From assembly GCA_020850755.1 (NCBI GenBank), contig JADZEB010000001.1, forward strand, positions 229,195-293,194: 64,000 nt of DNA, read 5' to 3'. Under the pieces are notes generated by a model, which was given only the letters and a program-made list of their open reading frames with translations, made no database searches and was not told the DNA's origin. Shown here in pieces: positions 28,148 through 39,432 of this stretch (position 1 is its first letter; each line of letters starts with the position of its first letter). This DNA is from Alphaproteobacteria bacterium (GTDB taxonomy: Bacteria > Pseudomonadota > Alphaproteobacteria > Acetobacterales > Acetobacteraceae). The position numbers and the translations under genes were made by a program.

Positions 28148-29269
28148 ATGGCACCGCTTGCGCGCCCCGCGCTTGACGCACTGGCCGGAGCCGCCGCCCG
28201 CCCGGGAGGCGGTGCGGGCGAGGCTGCGCCCGCGCCCGTGCCCGGGCTCGATACCCGCTCGCTCGCCATCTTCCGCGAGATCGTCGAGGCCTATGTCGAG
28301 ACCGGCGAGCCGGTCGGCAGCCGCACCCTGTCGCGCCGGCTGGGCATCGCGCTGTCGCCCGCCACCATCCGCAACGTCATGGCCGATCTCGAGCATGCGG
28401 GGCTGCTCTATGCGCCGCACACCTCGGCCGGGCGGCTGCCGACCGAGCGCGGCCTGCGCATGTTCGTCGACGGCCTGCTCGAATACGGCCAGCTGTCGGA
28501 GGAGGAGCGCAGCGCCATCGCCAGCCAGTGCGATGCCGCCGGCCGCTCGCTCGAGGATGCGCTGGAGCAGGCCTCGACCCTGCTTTCGGGCCTGTCGCAG
28601 GCAGCCGGCCTAGTGCTGGCGCCGAAAAGCGACAGCGCGCTCCGCCATATCGAGTTCGTCGCGCTCGGCGAGGGCCGCGTGCTGGTGGTGCTGGTTACCG
28701 CCGACGGGCTGGTGGAGAACCGCGTCATCGAGGCCCCGCCCGGCCTGCCGCCCTCGGCGCTTACCCAGGCGGCCAACTACCTCAACAACCGCCTGGTCGG
28801 GCGCACGCTGGACGAACTGCGCCGCCTGGTCGAGGAGGAGATCGCCAACCACCGCGCCGAGCTGGACGCGCTCACCTCGAAGGTGGTGGAGGCGGGGCTG
28901 GCCACCTGGGCCGGCGGGGCCAAGGGCGGCAGCCTGATCGTGCGCGGCCGCGCCAAGCTCTTGCAGGACGTGACCGCGATCGAGCGGCTGTCCTCGATCC
29001 AGACCCTGTTCGAGCGGCTGGAGACGAAGGAGACGCTGGTCCGCCTGCTCGACCTCGCCAACCGCGCCGAGGGGGTGCAGATCTTCATCGGCGCCGAGAA
29101 CACGCTGTTCGAGATGTCGGGCTGCGCCATGATCGTCTCGCCCTACCGCGACAGCCGCAGCCACATCGTCGGCGCGATCGGGGTGATCGGGCCGACGCGG
29201 ATCAATTACGGGCGCATCATCCCGATCGTCGACTACACTGCGCGCCTGATCGGGCGGATGATGGGCTGA
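28148..29269 (+). CDS. hrcA: Heat-inducible transcription repressor HrcA
   Basis: 373 residues. HrcA represses chaperonin genes by binding the CIRCE repeat, with GroEL as co-factor. The N-terminal winged helix reads [20 protein letters not shown] and [31 protein letters not shown]; the GAF-like core and C-terminal [24 protein letters not shown] are intact. The first 35 residues are Ala/Pro-rich. Heads the chaperone set hrcA-grpE-dnaK-dnaJ, divergent from rph. No CIRCE element was seen at any of the four genes, so its targets (usually groESL) are elsewhere. Confidence 0.96.
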   Translation: MAPLARPALDALAGAAARPGGGAGEAAPAPVPGLDTRSLAIFREIVEAYVETGEPVGSRTLSRRLGIALSPATIRNVMADLEHAGLLYAPHTSAGRLPTERGLRMFVDGLLEYGQLSEEERSAIASQCDAAGRSLEDALEQASTLLSGLSQAAGLVLAPKSDSALRHIEFVALGEGRVLVVLVTADGLVENRVIEAPPGLPPSALTQAANYLNNRLVGRTLDELRRLVEEEIANHRAELDALTSKVVEAGLATWAGGAKGGSLIVRGRAKLLQDVTAIERLSSIQTLFERLETKETLVRLLDLANRAEGVQIFIGAENTLFEMSGCAMIVSPYRDSRSHIVGAIGVIGPTRINYGRIIPIVDYTARLIGRMMG

Positions 29270-29439
29270 GGGGGCGGGGCGCGGACCGGCCGCCGCCGAG
29301 AAGGGGCGGGGCGCGCGATTGCCCGCTTGCCGATCGCGGCGCGAACCCCTAGCTAGGGTATGGACATGCCATGCGGGGCGGCTTCGGGCCGCCCTTTCAG
29401 TTGCCGCGCCGCGGCACGCACCAAGCAACGACCGGACCC

Positions 29440-30120
29440 ATGACGCAAGAGAACGATACCACCCGCAACACCCCGCCCCAGGACCAGCCCGCGTCCATGC
29501 AGGCCGATGCCGCCGGTACCGCGCCCGCCTCCGACCAGAGCCCCGAGGCGCTGATGGCCGAGGCGGCGGCGCGCATCGCCGCGCTCGAGGCCGAGGCGGC
29601 CGGGTTCAAGGACAAGTGGCTGCGCGCGGAAGCGGAGATGCAGAACCTGCGCAACCGCACCAAGCGCGAGGTCGAGGAGGCGCGCGCCTATGCCGCCACC
29701 AAGTTCGCCCGCGACGTGGCCGAGCTGGCCGAGAACCTCGCCCGCGCCATGGCCGCCATGCCCGCCGCCGCCGCGGACGAGCCCGAGAGCCTGGGCAAGA
29801 TCCGAGACGGCATCAGCTCGATCGAGCGCGCCTTCCTGGCCGCGCTGGAGCGCAACGGCGTGGCGCGGGTCGAGGCCGCCGGCCAGCCCTTCAACCCGGA
29901 CCTGCACCAGGCGATGATGGAGCAGGAAAGCGCCGCGGCCGCGCCCGGCACGGTGCTGGCGGCCTGGAGCCCGGCCTGGACGCTGAACGGGCGGTTGCTC
30001 AAGCCGGCGATGGTGGTGGTGGCCAAGGCCCCGCCCGGTGGCGCGTCCGCTGCCGCCCCGGCGTCCGCCGACCCTGGCTCCGCTGCCACGCCGGGCGGCA
30101 AGCTCGACACCACGGCCTGA
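29440..30120 (+). CDS. grpE: Nucleotide exchange factor GrpE
   Basis: 226 residues. GrpE releases ADP from DnaK. An acidic, Gln-rich N-terminus is followed by the long coiled coil ([40 protein letters not shown]) and the beta-wing domain with [21 protein letters not shown] and the [21 protein letters not shown] tail. An Ala-rich C-terminal extension of about 35 residues follows the usual end. ATG 29440 (MTQEND) was chosen over an upstream frame for the family-like start. Confidence 0.95.
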   Translation: MTQENDTTRNTPPQDQPASMQADAAGTAPASDQSPEALMAEAAARIAALEAEAAGFKDKWLRAEAEMQNLRNRTKREVEEARAYAATKFARDVAELAENLARAMAAMPAAAADEPESLGKIRDGISSIERAFLAALERNGVARVEAAGQPFNPDLHQAMMEQESAAAAPGTVLAAWSPAWTLNGRLLKPAMVVVAKAPPGGASAAAPASADPGSAATPGGKLDTTA

Positions 30121-30611
30121 GGCGCCGCTTCGCCGCCGGTGCCGGCACCGATCCCGGGCGGTGGGCTCGACGCGGCAGCCTGAGGGGGGGGCGGGCGGCG
30201 GCGCCCGGCAAGCGCGGACCTGATCGCGCCGCCCGCGTCACCACCAGGGCCGACACCAGCTGCGCCCCCCTGCCGACACCCTGGCTGCCCTGGCATCGCG
30301 CCCACCCTTCCGGCAGCGATGGATTAACCGGACGCGGTGTCTGCTCTGGCTCTGCCGGCCTCGGGTCCGCCGCCGCCTTGGTCGCTCCGCCGGCACCACA
30401 GACCCGACTTTCCCTGGGGTTTTGGCAGCGACGGGTCTTGTGTGCTGCCACGGGGCTGAATACATCAGGGCCGACGCCGCCGGTCGCCGGAGTGGGCCTG
30501 CCCCACCTGTCGCGGGTCCCCGTCATCGGGGCCGGAGGCGAAGTTCCTGGGGGTATGGCCGGCGCCCGATGGGCGGGGCCGCCCGTGCCCGCCGACCGCA
30601 ACGAGGACAGC
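30121..30611. other. grpE-dnaK spacer
   Basis: 491 bases with no supported gene. The part from about 30390 to 30470 is less GC-rich than its surroundings and includes cacagacccg at about 30396 with the near-complement cgggtcttgtg at about 30432, which could form a hairpin. A heat-shock promoter for dnaK would be expected here; cttg at 30437-30440 resembles an alphaproteobacterial sigma-32 -35, but no matching -10 was convincing. Confidence 0.45.
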
Positions 30612-32579
<1,968 letters not shown>

Positions 32580-32764
32580 TGGGGCTTGCCCGGAGGCGGG
32601 CGATGCGCACCGATCGCGGCGCCTGCACCAGGGGCCCGCGCCGATGCTATGATCCGCCGCCCCGCGCCTGCGGGGTGGCGGCCATGGCGGGGGGCGGGGC
32701 GATGGTGCGGGCGATGGCGAAGCAGGACGCGCCGCGCCCGCCGGGCGGCAAGGGCTGAACGACG

Positions 32765-33919
32765 ATGGCCAAGCGCGACTATTACGAGGCCCTGGGCGTC
32801 GCCAAGGACGCCTCGGCCGACGACCTCAAGAAGGCCTACCGCAAGCTCGCCATGCAGTATCACCCGGACCGCAATCCGGGCGACAAGGATGCCGAGGCGC
32901 GCTTCAAGGAGCTGAACGAGGCCTACGAGATCCTCAAGGACGAGCAGAAGCGCGCCGCCTATGACCGCTACGGCCATGCCGCCTTCGAGCAGGGCGGCCC
33001 CAATGGCGGTCCCGGCGGCTTCGAGTTCCGCGGCGGCAATTTCGCCGACATCTTCGACGAGATGTTCGGCGAGTTCATGGGCGGGCGCGGCGGCCGGCAA
33101 AGCTCTGGCCGCGGCTCGGACCTGCGCACCGGCATCGAGATCACGCTGGAGGAAGCCTTCGCCGGGGCGCAGAAGACCATCCGCATCCCGAGCTCGGTCG
33201 CGTGCGAGGCGTGCAAGGGCTCCGGCGCGCAGGGCGCCAAATCCTCGACCCAGTGCACCACCTGCCGCGGCGCCGGCAAGGTGCGTAGCCAGCAGGGCTT
33301 CTTCGTGATCGAGCGCACCTGCCCCACCTGCGGCGGGCAGGGCAGCGTGATCAAGGACCCCTGCCGCGTCTGCAACGGCGCCGGGCGCGTGCAGCGCGAG
33401 CGCACGCTCAACGTCAACATCCCGGCCGGGGTCGAGGACGGCACCCGCATCCGCCTGAGCGGGGAGGGCGAGGCCGGGCTGCGCGGCGCGCCGGCGGGCG
33501 ATCTCTATGTCCATGTCGGCATCCGCCAGCACGCCATGTTCCAGCGCGACGGGGCGCACCTGCTGCTGCGCGTGCCCCTGCGCATGGCGGTGGCGGCCTT
33601 GGGCGGGGAGATCGAGGTGCCGACCATCGATGGCGGCAAGGCCAAGGTGAAGGTGCCCGCCGGCACGCAGTCGGGCGAGCAGCTCCGCCTGCGCGGCAAG
33701 GGCATGTCGGTGCTGCGCTCCACCTCGCGCGGGGACATGTATATCGAGCTCAAGGTGGAAACGCCGGTCAACCTGTCGAAGAAGCAGCAGGAGCTGCTGC
33801 GCGAGTTCGACGGGCTCGATGAAGGGCATGGGCGCGGCAACGCCTCGGGCTCGACCAGCCCGGAGAGCGAGGGCTTCTTCAAGAAGGCGAAGGCGTTCTG
33901 GGACGATCTGCGCGGCTAG
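32765..33919 (+). CDS. dnaJ: Chaperone DnaJ (Hsp40)
   Basis: 384 residues, type I J-protein. The J domain (1-70) has the HPD motif in [21 protein letters not shown] Gly/Phe-rich stretch follows (about 75-115), then a zinc region with four knuckles: [31 protein letters not shown] and [10 protein letters not shown]. Two beta-sandwich substrate domains end the protein. Stimulates DnaK ATPase. Lies 185 bases downstream of dnaK. Confidence 0.98.
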   Translation: MAKRDYYEALGVAKDASADDLKKAYRKLAMQYHPDRNPGDKDAEARFKELNEAYEILKDEQKRAAYDRYGHAAFEQGGPNGGPGGFEFRGGNFADIFDEMFGEFMGGRGGRQSSGRGSDLRTGIEITLEEAFAGAQKTIRIPSSVACEACKGSGAQGAKSSTQCTTCRGAGKVRSQQGFFVIERTCPTCGGQGSVIKDPCRVCNGAGRVQRERTLNVNIPAGVEDGTRIRLSGEGEAGLRGAPAGDLYVHVGIRQHAMFQRDGAHLLLRVPLRMAVAALGGEIEVPTIDGGKAKVKVPAGTQSGEQLRLRGKGMSVLRSTSRGDMYIELKVETPVNLSKKQQELLREFDGLDEGHGRGNASGSTSPESEGFFKKAKAFWDDLRG

Positions 33920-33992
33920 GGCTGTTCGCCGCGCCCGGCAGGCGCGCCGCACCGTGCCGGGCGGCGCGGATGATCACGGGGGAGCGAATGTC

Positions 33993-34811
33993 ATGGACGT
34001 GAAGATCGGCATCGTCGGCTGCGCCGGGCGCATGGGCCAGATGCTCGGCCGCGAGGTGATGGCAGCCGAAGGCGCCCGCCTGATTGGCGGCACCGAATGC
34101 GCCGGCCACAAGCATCTCGGCCAGGATCTCGGCCGCCTGCTCGGCACCGAGCCGCACGGCCATCCGGTCACCGAGGATGCCAAGGCGCTGTTCGCGCGCG
34201 CCGATGTGGTGCTCGACTTCACCGTCCCCGCGGCGAGCGTCGCGCACGCGAAGCTTGCGGCGAGGGCGGGCAAGGCGCTGGTGATCGGCACCACCGGCCT
34301 TTCCGGGGCGGACGAGGCGGCGATCCGGGCGGCGGCCCGGAGGGCGCCGATCGTCTATGCGGGCAACATGGGCACCGGCATCAACCTCTTGCTCGCTCTG
34401 GTCGAGCAGGTGGCGAAGGCGCTCGGCCCCGACTACGACATCGAGATCGTCGAGATGCACCACCGCCACAAGATCGACGCGCCATCCGGCACCGCGCTGA
34501 TGCTCGGGCGCGCGGCGGCCAGGGGGCGCGGCATCGAGCATGACGCCAACATCGAGAGCGGCCGGCACGGCCATACGGGCGCGCGCAAGAAGGGCGCGAT
34601 CGGCTATGCCGCGCTGCGCGGGGGCGAGGTGATCGGCGAGCATTCGGTGATCTTCGCCGGTGCGGACGAGCATCTCGAGATCCGCCACCGCGCCTTCAAC
34701 CGCCGCCTGTTCGCCTCGGGCGCGGTGCGCGCGGCGCTGTGGGTGGCGGACAGGAAGCCCGGCCTCTACACCATGTTCGACGTGCTCGGCCTGTCCGGCG
34801 CGGGGCGCTGA
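33993..34811 (+). CDS. dapB: 4-hydroxy-tetrahydrodipicolinate reductase DapB
   Basis: 272 residues. Reduces HTPA in the lysine and meso-diaminopimelate pathway, supplying peptidoglycan. Signatures are the nucleotide loop VGCAGRMGQMLGR, LVIGTTGLSGADEAAI, NMGTGINLLLALVEQVAKAL and the catalytic segment IVEMHHRHKIDAPSGTALMLG with the His-His pair and Lys. ATG 33993 follows a gggggagcg ribosome-binding site. The position after dnaJ is a frequent alphaproteobacterial arrangement. Confidence 0.97.
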   Translation: MDVKIGIVGCAGRMGQMLGREVMAAEGARLIGGTECAGHKHLGQDLGRLLGTEPHGHPVTEDAKALFARADVVLDFTVPAASVAHAKLAARAGKALVIGTTGLSGADEAAIRAAARRAPIVYAGNMGTGINLLLALVEQVAKALGPDYDIEIVEMHHRHKIDAPSGTALMLGRAAARGRGIEHDANIESGRHGHTGARKKGAIGYAALRGGEVIGEHSVIFAGADEHLEIRHRAFNRRLFASGAVRAALWVADRKPGLYTMFDVLGLSGAGR

Positions 34812-34836
34812 GGGCGCGCGCCGCCACGATCCGCTC

Positions 34837-35370
34837 TCAGCAGATCACGGCGGCGTCGAGCTGCGGGTTGTCGAAGCGCGGGCTGCGCAGCGCGGCCAGC
34901 GCCGCCCCGAGTGCCGCCGCGAGCCCGCGCAGCTCGGGCGTGGCCAGGAAGGCGCCGATGCGTACCGCCCGCCCTTGCGCGCGCAGGAACAGGCGCGGGG
35001 CGCTGCCCGCCTCCTCGGCAAGATCGAGCCGGACCCAGTAGGGCGCGAAGGCGGTCTCGCGCGCGCGGCCCTGGCGGTCCACCTGCAGCACCGTCAGCCG
35101 CTCCTCGGTCAGGCGCACCACCTCCAGGCTGCGGCCGGCGCGGTGGTGGCGGCGCAACAGCCAGATCGCCAGCGCCACCTCGGCGCCGAGGAAGCCCACC
35201 ACCGGCCAGGCCCCGACCGCATAGACGTAGATCGCCGGCACGATCGCCGCGATCACCAGCGCGATCGTGGCGATGCGCAGGCCGCGCGCATCCAGGCTGC
35301 GCGTCGGCGTCAGCACCGCCTCGAAGGGCAGGGCCGTGCGCGCGGCGGGGGGTGGCGGCGGGCTGCTCAT
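34837..35370 (-). CDS. DUF2244 integral membrane protein
   Basis: 177 residues, two adjacent membrane helices (about residues 31-51 and 53-73, IATIALVIAAIVPAIYVYAVGAW and PVVGFLGAEVALAIWLL), then a soluble domain with RRHHRAGRSLEVVRLTEERLTV and APYWVRLDLAE. This pattern fits the DUF2244 family; the function is unknown. Convergent with dapB (25-base spacer) and divergent from nth. Confidence 0.8.
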   Translation of the reverse strand: MSSPPPPPAARTALPFEAVLTPTRSLDARGLRIATIALVIAAIVPAIYVYAVGAWPVVGFLGAEVALAIWLLRRHHRAGRSLEVVRLTEERLTVLQVDRQGRARETAFAPYWVRLDLAEEAGSAPRLFLRAQGRAVRIGAFLATPELRGLAAALGAALAALRSPRFDNPQLDAAVIC

Positions 35371-35491
35371 GGCGGCAAAGCATGTCGGGCCGCCTTGCCT
35401 CCGGTCAAGTATCGCTTCTCGGTTGCCGGGCGGGGCGAAGCCGGGCGAGATAGGTGTCCCGCCACGCCCCGCGCCTGGAGCATCCCCTGCC

Positions 35492-36274
35492 GTGCCTGCC
35501 CGCAGCAAAGCGCCATCGTCCCGGCCTTCCGCGCAGCCCCGCGCCAAGCCCCGCGCGCAGCCCCGCGCCACGCCGGCGCGGCCCGCCGCCGCGAAGAAGC
35601 CAGCCCGCACCCCGCGCATGAGCCCGGCCGAGATCGAGGCGTTCATGGCCGCGCTCGCCGCCGCCATGCCCGAGCCCAGGGGCGAGCTCGAGCATAGCGA
35701 CCCCTTCACCCTGCTGGTGGCCGTGGTTCTGTCAGCGCAGGCCACCGACGTTTCCGTGAACAAGGCGACCCGCACCCTGTTCGCGGAAGCCGCCACCCCC
35801 GCCGCCATGGCCGCGCTGGGCGAGGCGGGGATCGCGCGGCACATCCGCTCGATCGGGTTGTGGCAGGGCAAGGCGAAGAACGTCGCGGCGCTGGCGCGCA
35901 TCCTGCTCGATCAGCATGGCGGGCAGGTGCCCACCGACCGCGCCGCGCTGGAGGCGCTGCCCGGAGTGGGGCGCAAGACCGCCAATGTCGTGCTCAACAT
36001 CGCCTTCGGGCAGGAGACGATCGCGGTCGATACCCACATCTTCCGCCTGGGCAACCGCACCGGCATCGCGCCGGGCGCCACCCCGCGCGCGGTCGAGGAG
36101 GCGCTGATCGCGCGCATCCCGCCCGCCTATCGCCGCCACGCCCATCACTGGCTGATCCTGCACGGGCGCTATGTCTGCAAGGCGCGCCGCCCCGAGTGCT
36201 GGCGCGGCCCGGCCGCCAGTGCCTGCCGCTACCCTGCCAAGACGCCCCCGCCCGGCGCCGCGCCCACCCAATAG
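35492..36274 (+). CDS. nth: Endonuclease III with one cluster cysteine replaced
   Basis: 260 residues from GTG 35492, or 218 from ATG 35618; the first 42 residues would be a basic Ala/Pro/Lys tail of the kind seen in alphaproteobacterial Nth. Base-excision glycosylase/AP lyase for oxidised pyrimidines. Helix-hairpin-helix LEALPGVGRKTANVVL carries the catalytic Lys162, and VDTHIFRLGNRTG the catalytic Asp180. The C-terminal iron-sulfur motif should be C-x6-C-x2-C-x5-C. Here it is Cys229-x6-Cys236-x2-Gly239-x5-Cys245, so the third ligand is Gly (ggc instead of tgc). The cluster may be absent or altered, or a sequencing error may be present. Confidence 0.93.
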   Translation: MPARSKAPSSRPSAQPRAKPRAQPRATPARPAAAKKPARTPRMSPAEIEAFMAALAAAMPEPRGELEHSDPFTLLVAVVLSAQATDVSVNKATRTLFAEAATPAAMAALGEAGIARHIRSIGLWQGKAKNVAALARILLDQHGGQVPTDRAALEALPGVGRKTANVVLNIAFGQETIAVDTHIFRLGNRTGIAPGATPRAVEEALIARIPPAYRRHAHHWLILHGRYVCKARRPECWRGPAASACRYPAKTPPPGAAPTQ

Positions 36275-36311
36275 GCTTGCAAGCCCCGGCGAGCATGCCG
36301 AGAGTGGCGCC

Positions 36312-37091
36312 ATGACGCGCCTTGCCCATCGCGCCACTGCACCGCTCCGCGGCCGGCACCGCCTGCGCCGCGCGCTGCTGGCGCTGGCGCTGCCGCTGCT
36401 GGTCGTCGCGCCCAGCGGCTGCGGACCGGTCGGCATCCTGGCCACGATCGGGGCCACCGCCGGCACCTGGGCGGTGCAGGAGCGCGGCTTCGGCCAGGCG
36501 ATCTCGGACAATGCCATCGCCGTGCGGATCAGCGAGGCCTGGGCCGCCGCCGACGAGCAGGCTTTCCAGCATATCGGCACCTCGGTCAGCGAGGGGCGCG
36601 TGCTGGTGACCGGCGTGGTCGCCGAGCCCGAAAGGCGGGTGGAGGCGATCCGGCTGGTCTGGACCGTTGCCGGCGTGCGCGAGGTGATCAACGAGATCCA
36701 GATCAGCGACCAGCGCCGGGTCGAGGACGCGCTGCGCGACCAGGCCGTGACGCTGCGCCTGCGCGCGGCGATGACCTTCGACGGCGGCATCAATGCGGTG
36801 AACTACTCCATCGACACGGTCAACGGCGTTGTCTATCTGATGGGCATCGCGCGCGACCAGGGCGAGCTGGAACGCGCGGTTCGGCTCGTCTCGGGCGATG
36901 CCGGCGTGCGCGATGTGGTAAGCCATGTCCGGCTGCGCAGCGAGGGAGTGCCCCCGCCGCCCGCGACCCGGCCGCCCGCGACCGCGCCACCCGCCGCCAC
37001 CGCGACGCCGCCAGGCGCATCGGCGCCGAACGGTTCGCGGCCCGACGGATCGAGGCCCAACGGGTCGCGCATCGAGGAGACGCCCTTGTGA
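36312..37091 (+). CDS. BON-domain lipoprotein (OsmY/DolP-like)
   Basis: 259 residues. Signal segment LLALALPLLVVAPSGC with a plausible lipobox Cys at about residue 37, then two BON domains: AIAVRISEAWAAADEQAFQHIGTSVSEGRVLVTGVV and VTLRLRAAMTFDGGINAVNYSIDTVNGVVYLMGIA. BON proteins bind phospholipid surfaces; the closest functional model is outer-membrane DolP. The tail is Pro/Ala-rich and ends in pentapeptide repeats (GSRPD/GSRPN) coded by a 15-bp tandem array at 37029-37073. Its TGA overlaps the GTG of the next gene (GTGA at 37088-37091). Confidence 0.85.
   Translation: MTRLAHRATAPLRGRHRLRRALLALALPLLVVAPSGCGPVGILATIGATAGTWAVQERGFGQAISDNAIAVRISEAWAAADEQAFQHIGTSVSEGRVLVTGVVAEPERRVEAIRLVWTVAGVREVINEIQISDQRRVEDALRDQAVTLRLRAAMTFDGGINAVNYSIDTVNGVVYLMGIARDQGELERAVRLVSGDAGVRDVVSHVRLRSEGVPPPPATRPPATAPPAATATPPGASAPNGSRPDGSRPNGSRIEETPL
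37029..37073 (+). repeat. Three tandem 15-bp units at the end of the BON gene
   Basis: aacggttcgcggccc, gacggatcgaggccc and aacgggtcgcgcatc; the same five-codon period as in hemD and in the 21251-21355 spacer. Confidence 0.8.
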
Positions 37092-38011
37092 CCGAGCCTG
37101 CCGATCCCGGTCGCGCCAGCCCGGACCATCCGAAGCCGGAGCGTCGCGCCGGCCCGGCCGACATCGCCGCCCGCATCGCCGAGGCGCGCGCCGCGCTGAC
37201 CGCGATGGGCTTCCTGCCCGACACCCAGCTTGACCTGGCGGAAGCCGCGCTGATGCTGGCGGTGCCCGACGCGCCCGACCGCGACCTCGGCCATGCCCGC
37301 GCCCATCTCGCCCAGCTCGCCGCCGAGGCGCGCGCCATGGCAGCGCAGGATGCCGCCGCACGCGAGGGCGATCTGGCCGCGCGCGCCGCGCTTCTGGCCG
37401 CGCTCCTGCACCATCGCCACGGCTATCGCGGCGATGCCGAGCGCTACGACGATCTCGCCAACGCCAACCTCCTGCGCTGCATCAGCCGCCGCAAGGGCCT
37501 GCCGGTGATGCTGGGGGTGGTCTGGCTGCATGTCGCGCGCGCGCTGGAATGGGAGGCGCACGGGCTCGACGTGCCGGCCCATTTCCTGGTCGGGCTCTAT
37601 GGCGGCAGCCGGCTCTTGCCGCTCGACGTCTTTGCCGGCGGCGAGGCGCTCGACCCGCCGGCGGTGCGCGCGCTGCTCAAGCGCGTCGCGGGCGAGCAGG
37701 CCGAGCTCAAGCCCGACACGCTGCGCCGGATGGGCAATCGCGGGGTGCTGGTGCGGCTGATGAACAACATCAAGCTGCGCCGCCTGCGCGAGAGCGACCT
37801 CCAAGGTGCGCTCGCCGCGGTGGAGGACACGCTGCGCTTCGCCCCGCAGGAGGCCTATCTCTGGCGCGAGGCGGGGCTGATCAATGCCCGGCTGGAGAAG
37901 CTCGGCGCCGCCATCTCCTGCCTGACGCGCTTCGCCGACCTCGTTGCCGACCCGGAGGCGCGCCGCCGGGTCGAGACCCTGCTTGCCGAACTGCGCGGCC
38001 GGCTGAACTGA
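37088..38011 (+). CDS. SirB1-family transglutaminase-like/TPR protein
   Basis: 307 residues, GTG start overlapping the preceding stop. The SirB1 pattern is present: YDDLANANLLRCISRRKGLPVMLGVVWLHVARAL, then GLDVPAHFLVGLYGG with the His, LPLDVFAGGEAL, and NRGVLVRLMNNIKLRRLRESDLQGALAAVE, followed by a short TPR-like tail. The transglutaminase-like fold normally uses Cys-His-Asp; no Cys is seen where the fold would put it, so catalysis is doubtful. Cellular role unknown. Coupled to the BON lipoprotein. Confidence 0.85.
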   Translation: MTEPADPGRASPDHPKPERRAGPADIAARIAEARAALTAMGFLPDTQLDLAEAALMLAVPDAPDRDLGHARAHLAQLAAEARAMAAQDAAAREGDLAARAALLAALLHHRHGYRGDAERYDDLANANLLRCISRRKGLPVMLGVVWLHVARALEWEAHGLDVPAHFLVGLYGGSRLLPLDVFAGGEALDPPAVRALLKRVAGEQAELKPDTLRRMGNRGVLVRLMNNIKLRRLRESDLQGALAAVEDTLRFAPQEAYLWREAGLINARLEKLGAAISCLTRFADLVADPEARRRVETLLAELRGRLN

Positions 38012-38103
38012 CCCCACCCCCGCGGCCCGCCGGCGCGCCCTGACAGAGCGGCGCCGGCTCCGCTATGCTTGCCCGAGAGACCCGCCAGAAGGAGCGATGA
38101 TCC

Positions 38104-39048
38104 ATGGCCCGCCCGCTCAAGGTTGCGATCCAGATGGACCCGATCGAGTCCATCAATATCGACGCGGACAGCACCTTCGCGCTGGCGCTGGAGGCGCAGG
38201 CGCGCGGCCACGGCCTCTGGCACTATCTGCCGCGGCACCTTTCGCTCCGCACCGGGCGGGTGGTGGCGCGCGGCCGCCCGCTTTCGGTGCGGCGCGTGAA
38301 GGGCGACCATTTCGCCTTCGGCGCGTGGGAGGAGCTCGACCTCGCCACCATGGACGTGGTGCTGATGCGCCAGGACCCGCCCTTCGACATGGCCTACATC
38401 ACCGCCACCCACCTGCTTGAGCATATCCATCCCAAGACGCTGGTGGTGAACGACCCGGCCAGCGTGCGCAACGCGCCCGAGAAGCTGTTCGTCACCCATT
38501 TCCCGCAACTGATGCCGCCGACCCTGATCAGCTCGGACCGAGAGGCGATCCTGGATTTCCGCCGCGAGCACGAGGACATCATCGTCAAGCCCCTGTTCGG
38601 CAATGGCGGGGCCGGCGTGTTCCATATCCGCCCCGACGACGAGAACCTGACCGCGCTCCTGGAGATGTTCACCCAGATGTTCCGCGAGCCGCTCGTGGTG
38701 CAGCGCTACATCCCGGCGGTGCGCCAGGGCGACAAGCGCATCATCCTGGTCGATGGCAAGCCGGCCGGTGCGGTCAACCGCGTGCCGGCGGCGGGCGAGG
38801 CGCGCTCGAACCTGCATGTCGGGGGCAAGCCGGTGAAGAGCACCCTCACCGCGCGCGAGCAGGAGATCTGCGCCACGATCGGGCCGGAGCTGGCCGCGCG
38901 CGGGATGATCTTCGTCGGCATCGATGTGATCGGCGACTACCTGACCGAGATCAACGTCACCAGCCCGACCGGCATCCAGGAGATCGACCGCTTCGATGGC
39001 GTGAAGATCGAGGCCGATATCTGGAACGCGATCGAACGCCGCCGCTAG
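38104..39048 (+). CDS. gshB: Glutathione synthetase
   Basis: 314 residues. Joins gamma-glutamylcysteine and glycine with ATP. The N-terminal domain has [21 protein letters not shown]. The ATP-grasp core has [54 protein letters not shown], and [21 protein letters not shown] with the metal-binding Glu and Asn. Full length. ATG 38104 has aaggagc about 12 bases upstream. Last housekeeping gene before the RTX array. Confidence 0.97.
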   Translation: MARPLKVAIQMDPIESINIDADSTFALALEAQARGHGLWHYLPRHLSLRTGRVVARGRPLSVRRVKGDHFAFGAWEELDLATMDVVLMRQDPPFDMAYITATHLLEHIHPKTLVVNDPASVRNAPEKLFVTHFPQLMPPTLISSDREAILDFRREHEDIIVKPLFGNGGAGVFHIRPDDENLTALLEMFTQMFREPLVVQRYIPAVRQGDKRIILVDGKPAGAVNRVPAAGEARSNLHVGGKPVKSTLTAREQEICATIGPELAARGMIFVGIDVIGDYLTEINVTSPTGIQEIDRFDGVKIEADIWNAIERRR

Positions 39049-39432
39049 ATCAACCACCGCGCGAACCGCCGTCTGCCAACTCTGCCATTGAGACGCATGC
39101 GGGCGCATGAGTCGTGCGCGTTGTGACAATTTTGCGTCTACTACAGCTTCACGAACCAAGCGATTGAGATTCTTGCGGTGAGTTCGCTCGCTGGCATCGA
39201 ATTGTGCATTGTTGTGGGAATTTCATCGCCGCGTGAGGCGCTTTGCAGATATTCGCGCTTGCGCCCTCGGCAAAATGATTCTTTGTTACGTTACCAAAGA
39301 GCGCTGGGATTTTTTGGGGGTAGCGCTCGGACACGCGGCGCACGGAGCACCGCGGCGTTGATCTATTGACACCAATTCAACACGCGCCACGGGCAGACCG
39401 AAGGCGTGGTACCGAGCGAGGAGAAGGCACCC
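39049..39432 (+). promoter_or_regulatory. AT-richer leader of the first RTX gene
   Basis: 384 bases with no gene and clearly lower GC than anything upstream. It contains an imperfect dyad ctttgttacgttaccaaag (39281-39299), a T-run (gattttttggggg near 39310), and an exact TTGACA at 39366-39371 with no good -10 at the right distance. A strong gaggagaagg ribosome-binding site at 39418-39427 precedes the ATG at 39433. Reads as a regulated promoter region; the regulator is unknown. Confidence 0.5.

Noticed and set aside
30396..30442. A structured riboswitch or RNA thermometer before dnaK.
   Set aside because: Only one imperfect 10-bp stem is visible and it lies about 170 bases before the start codon; not enough to support a call.
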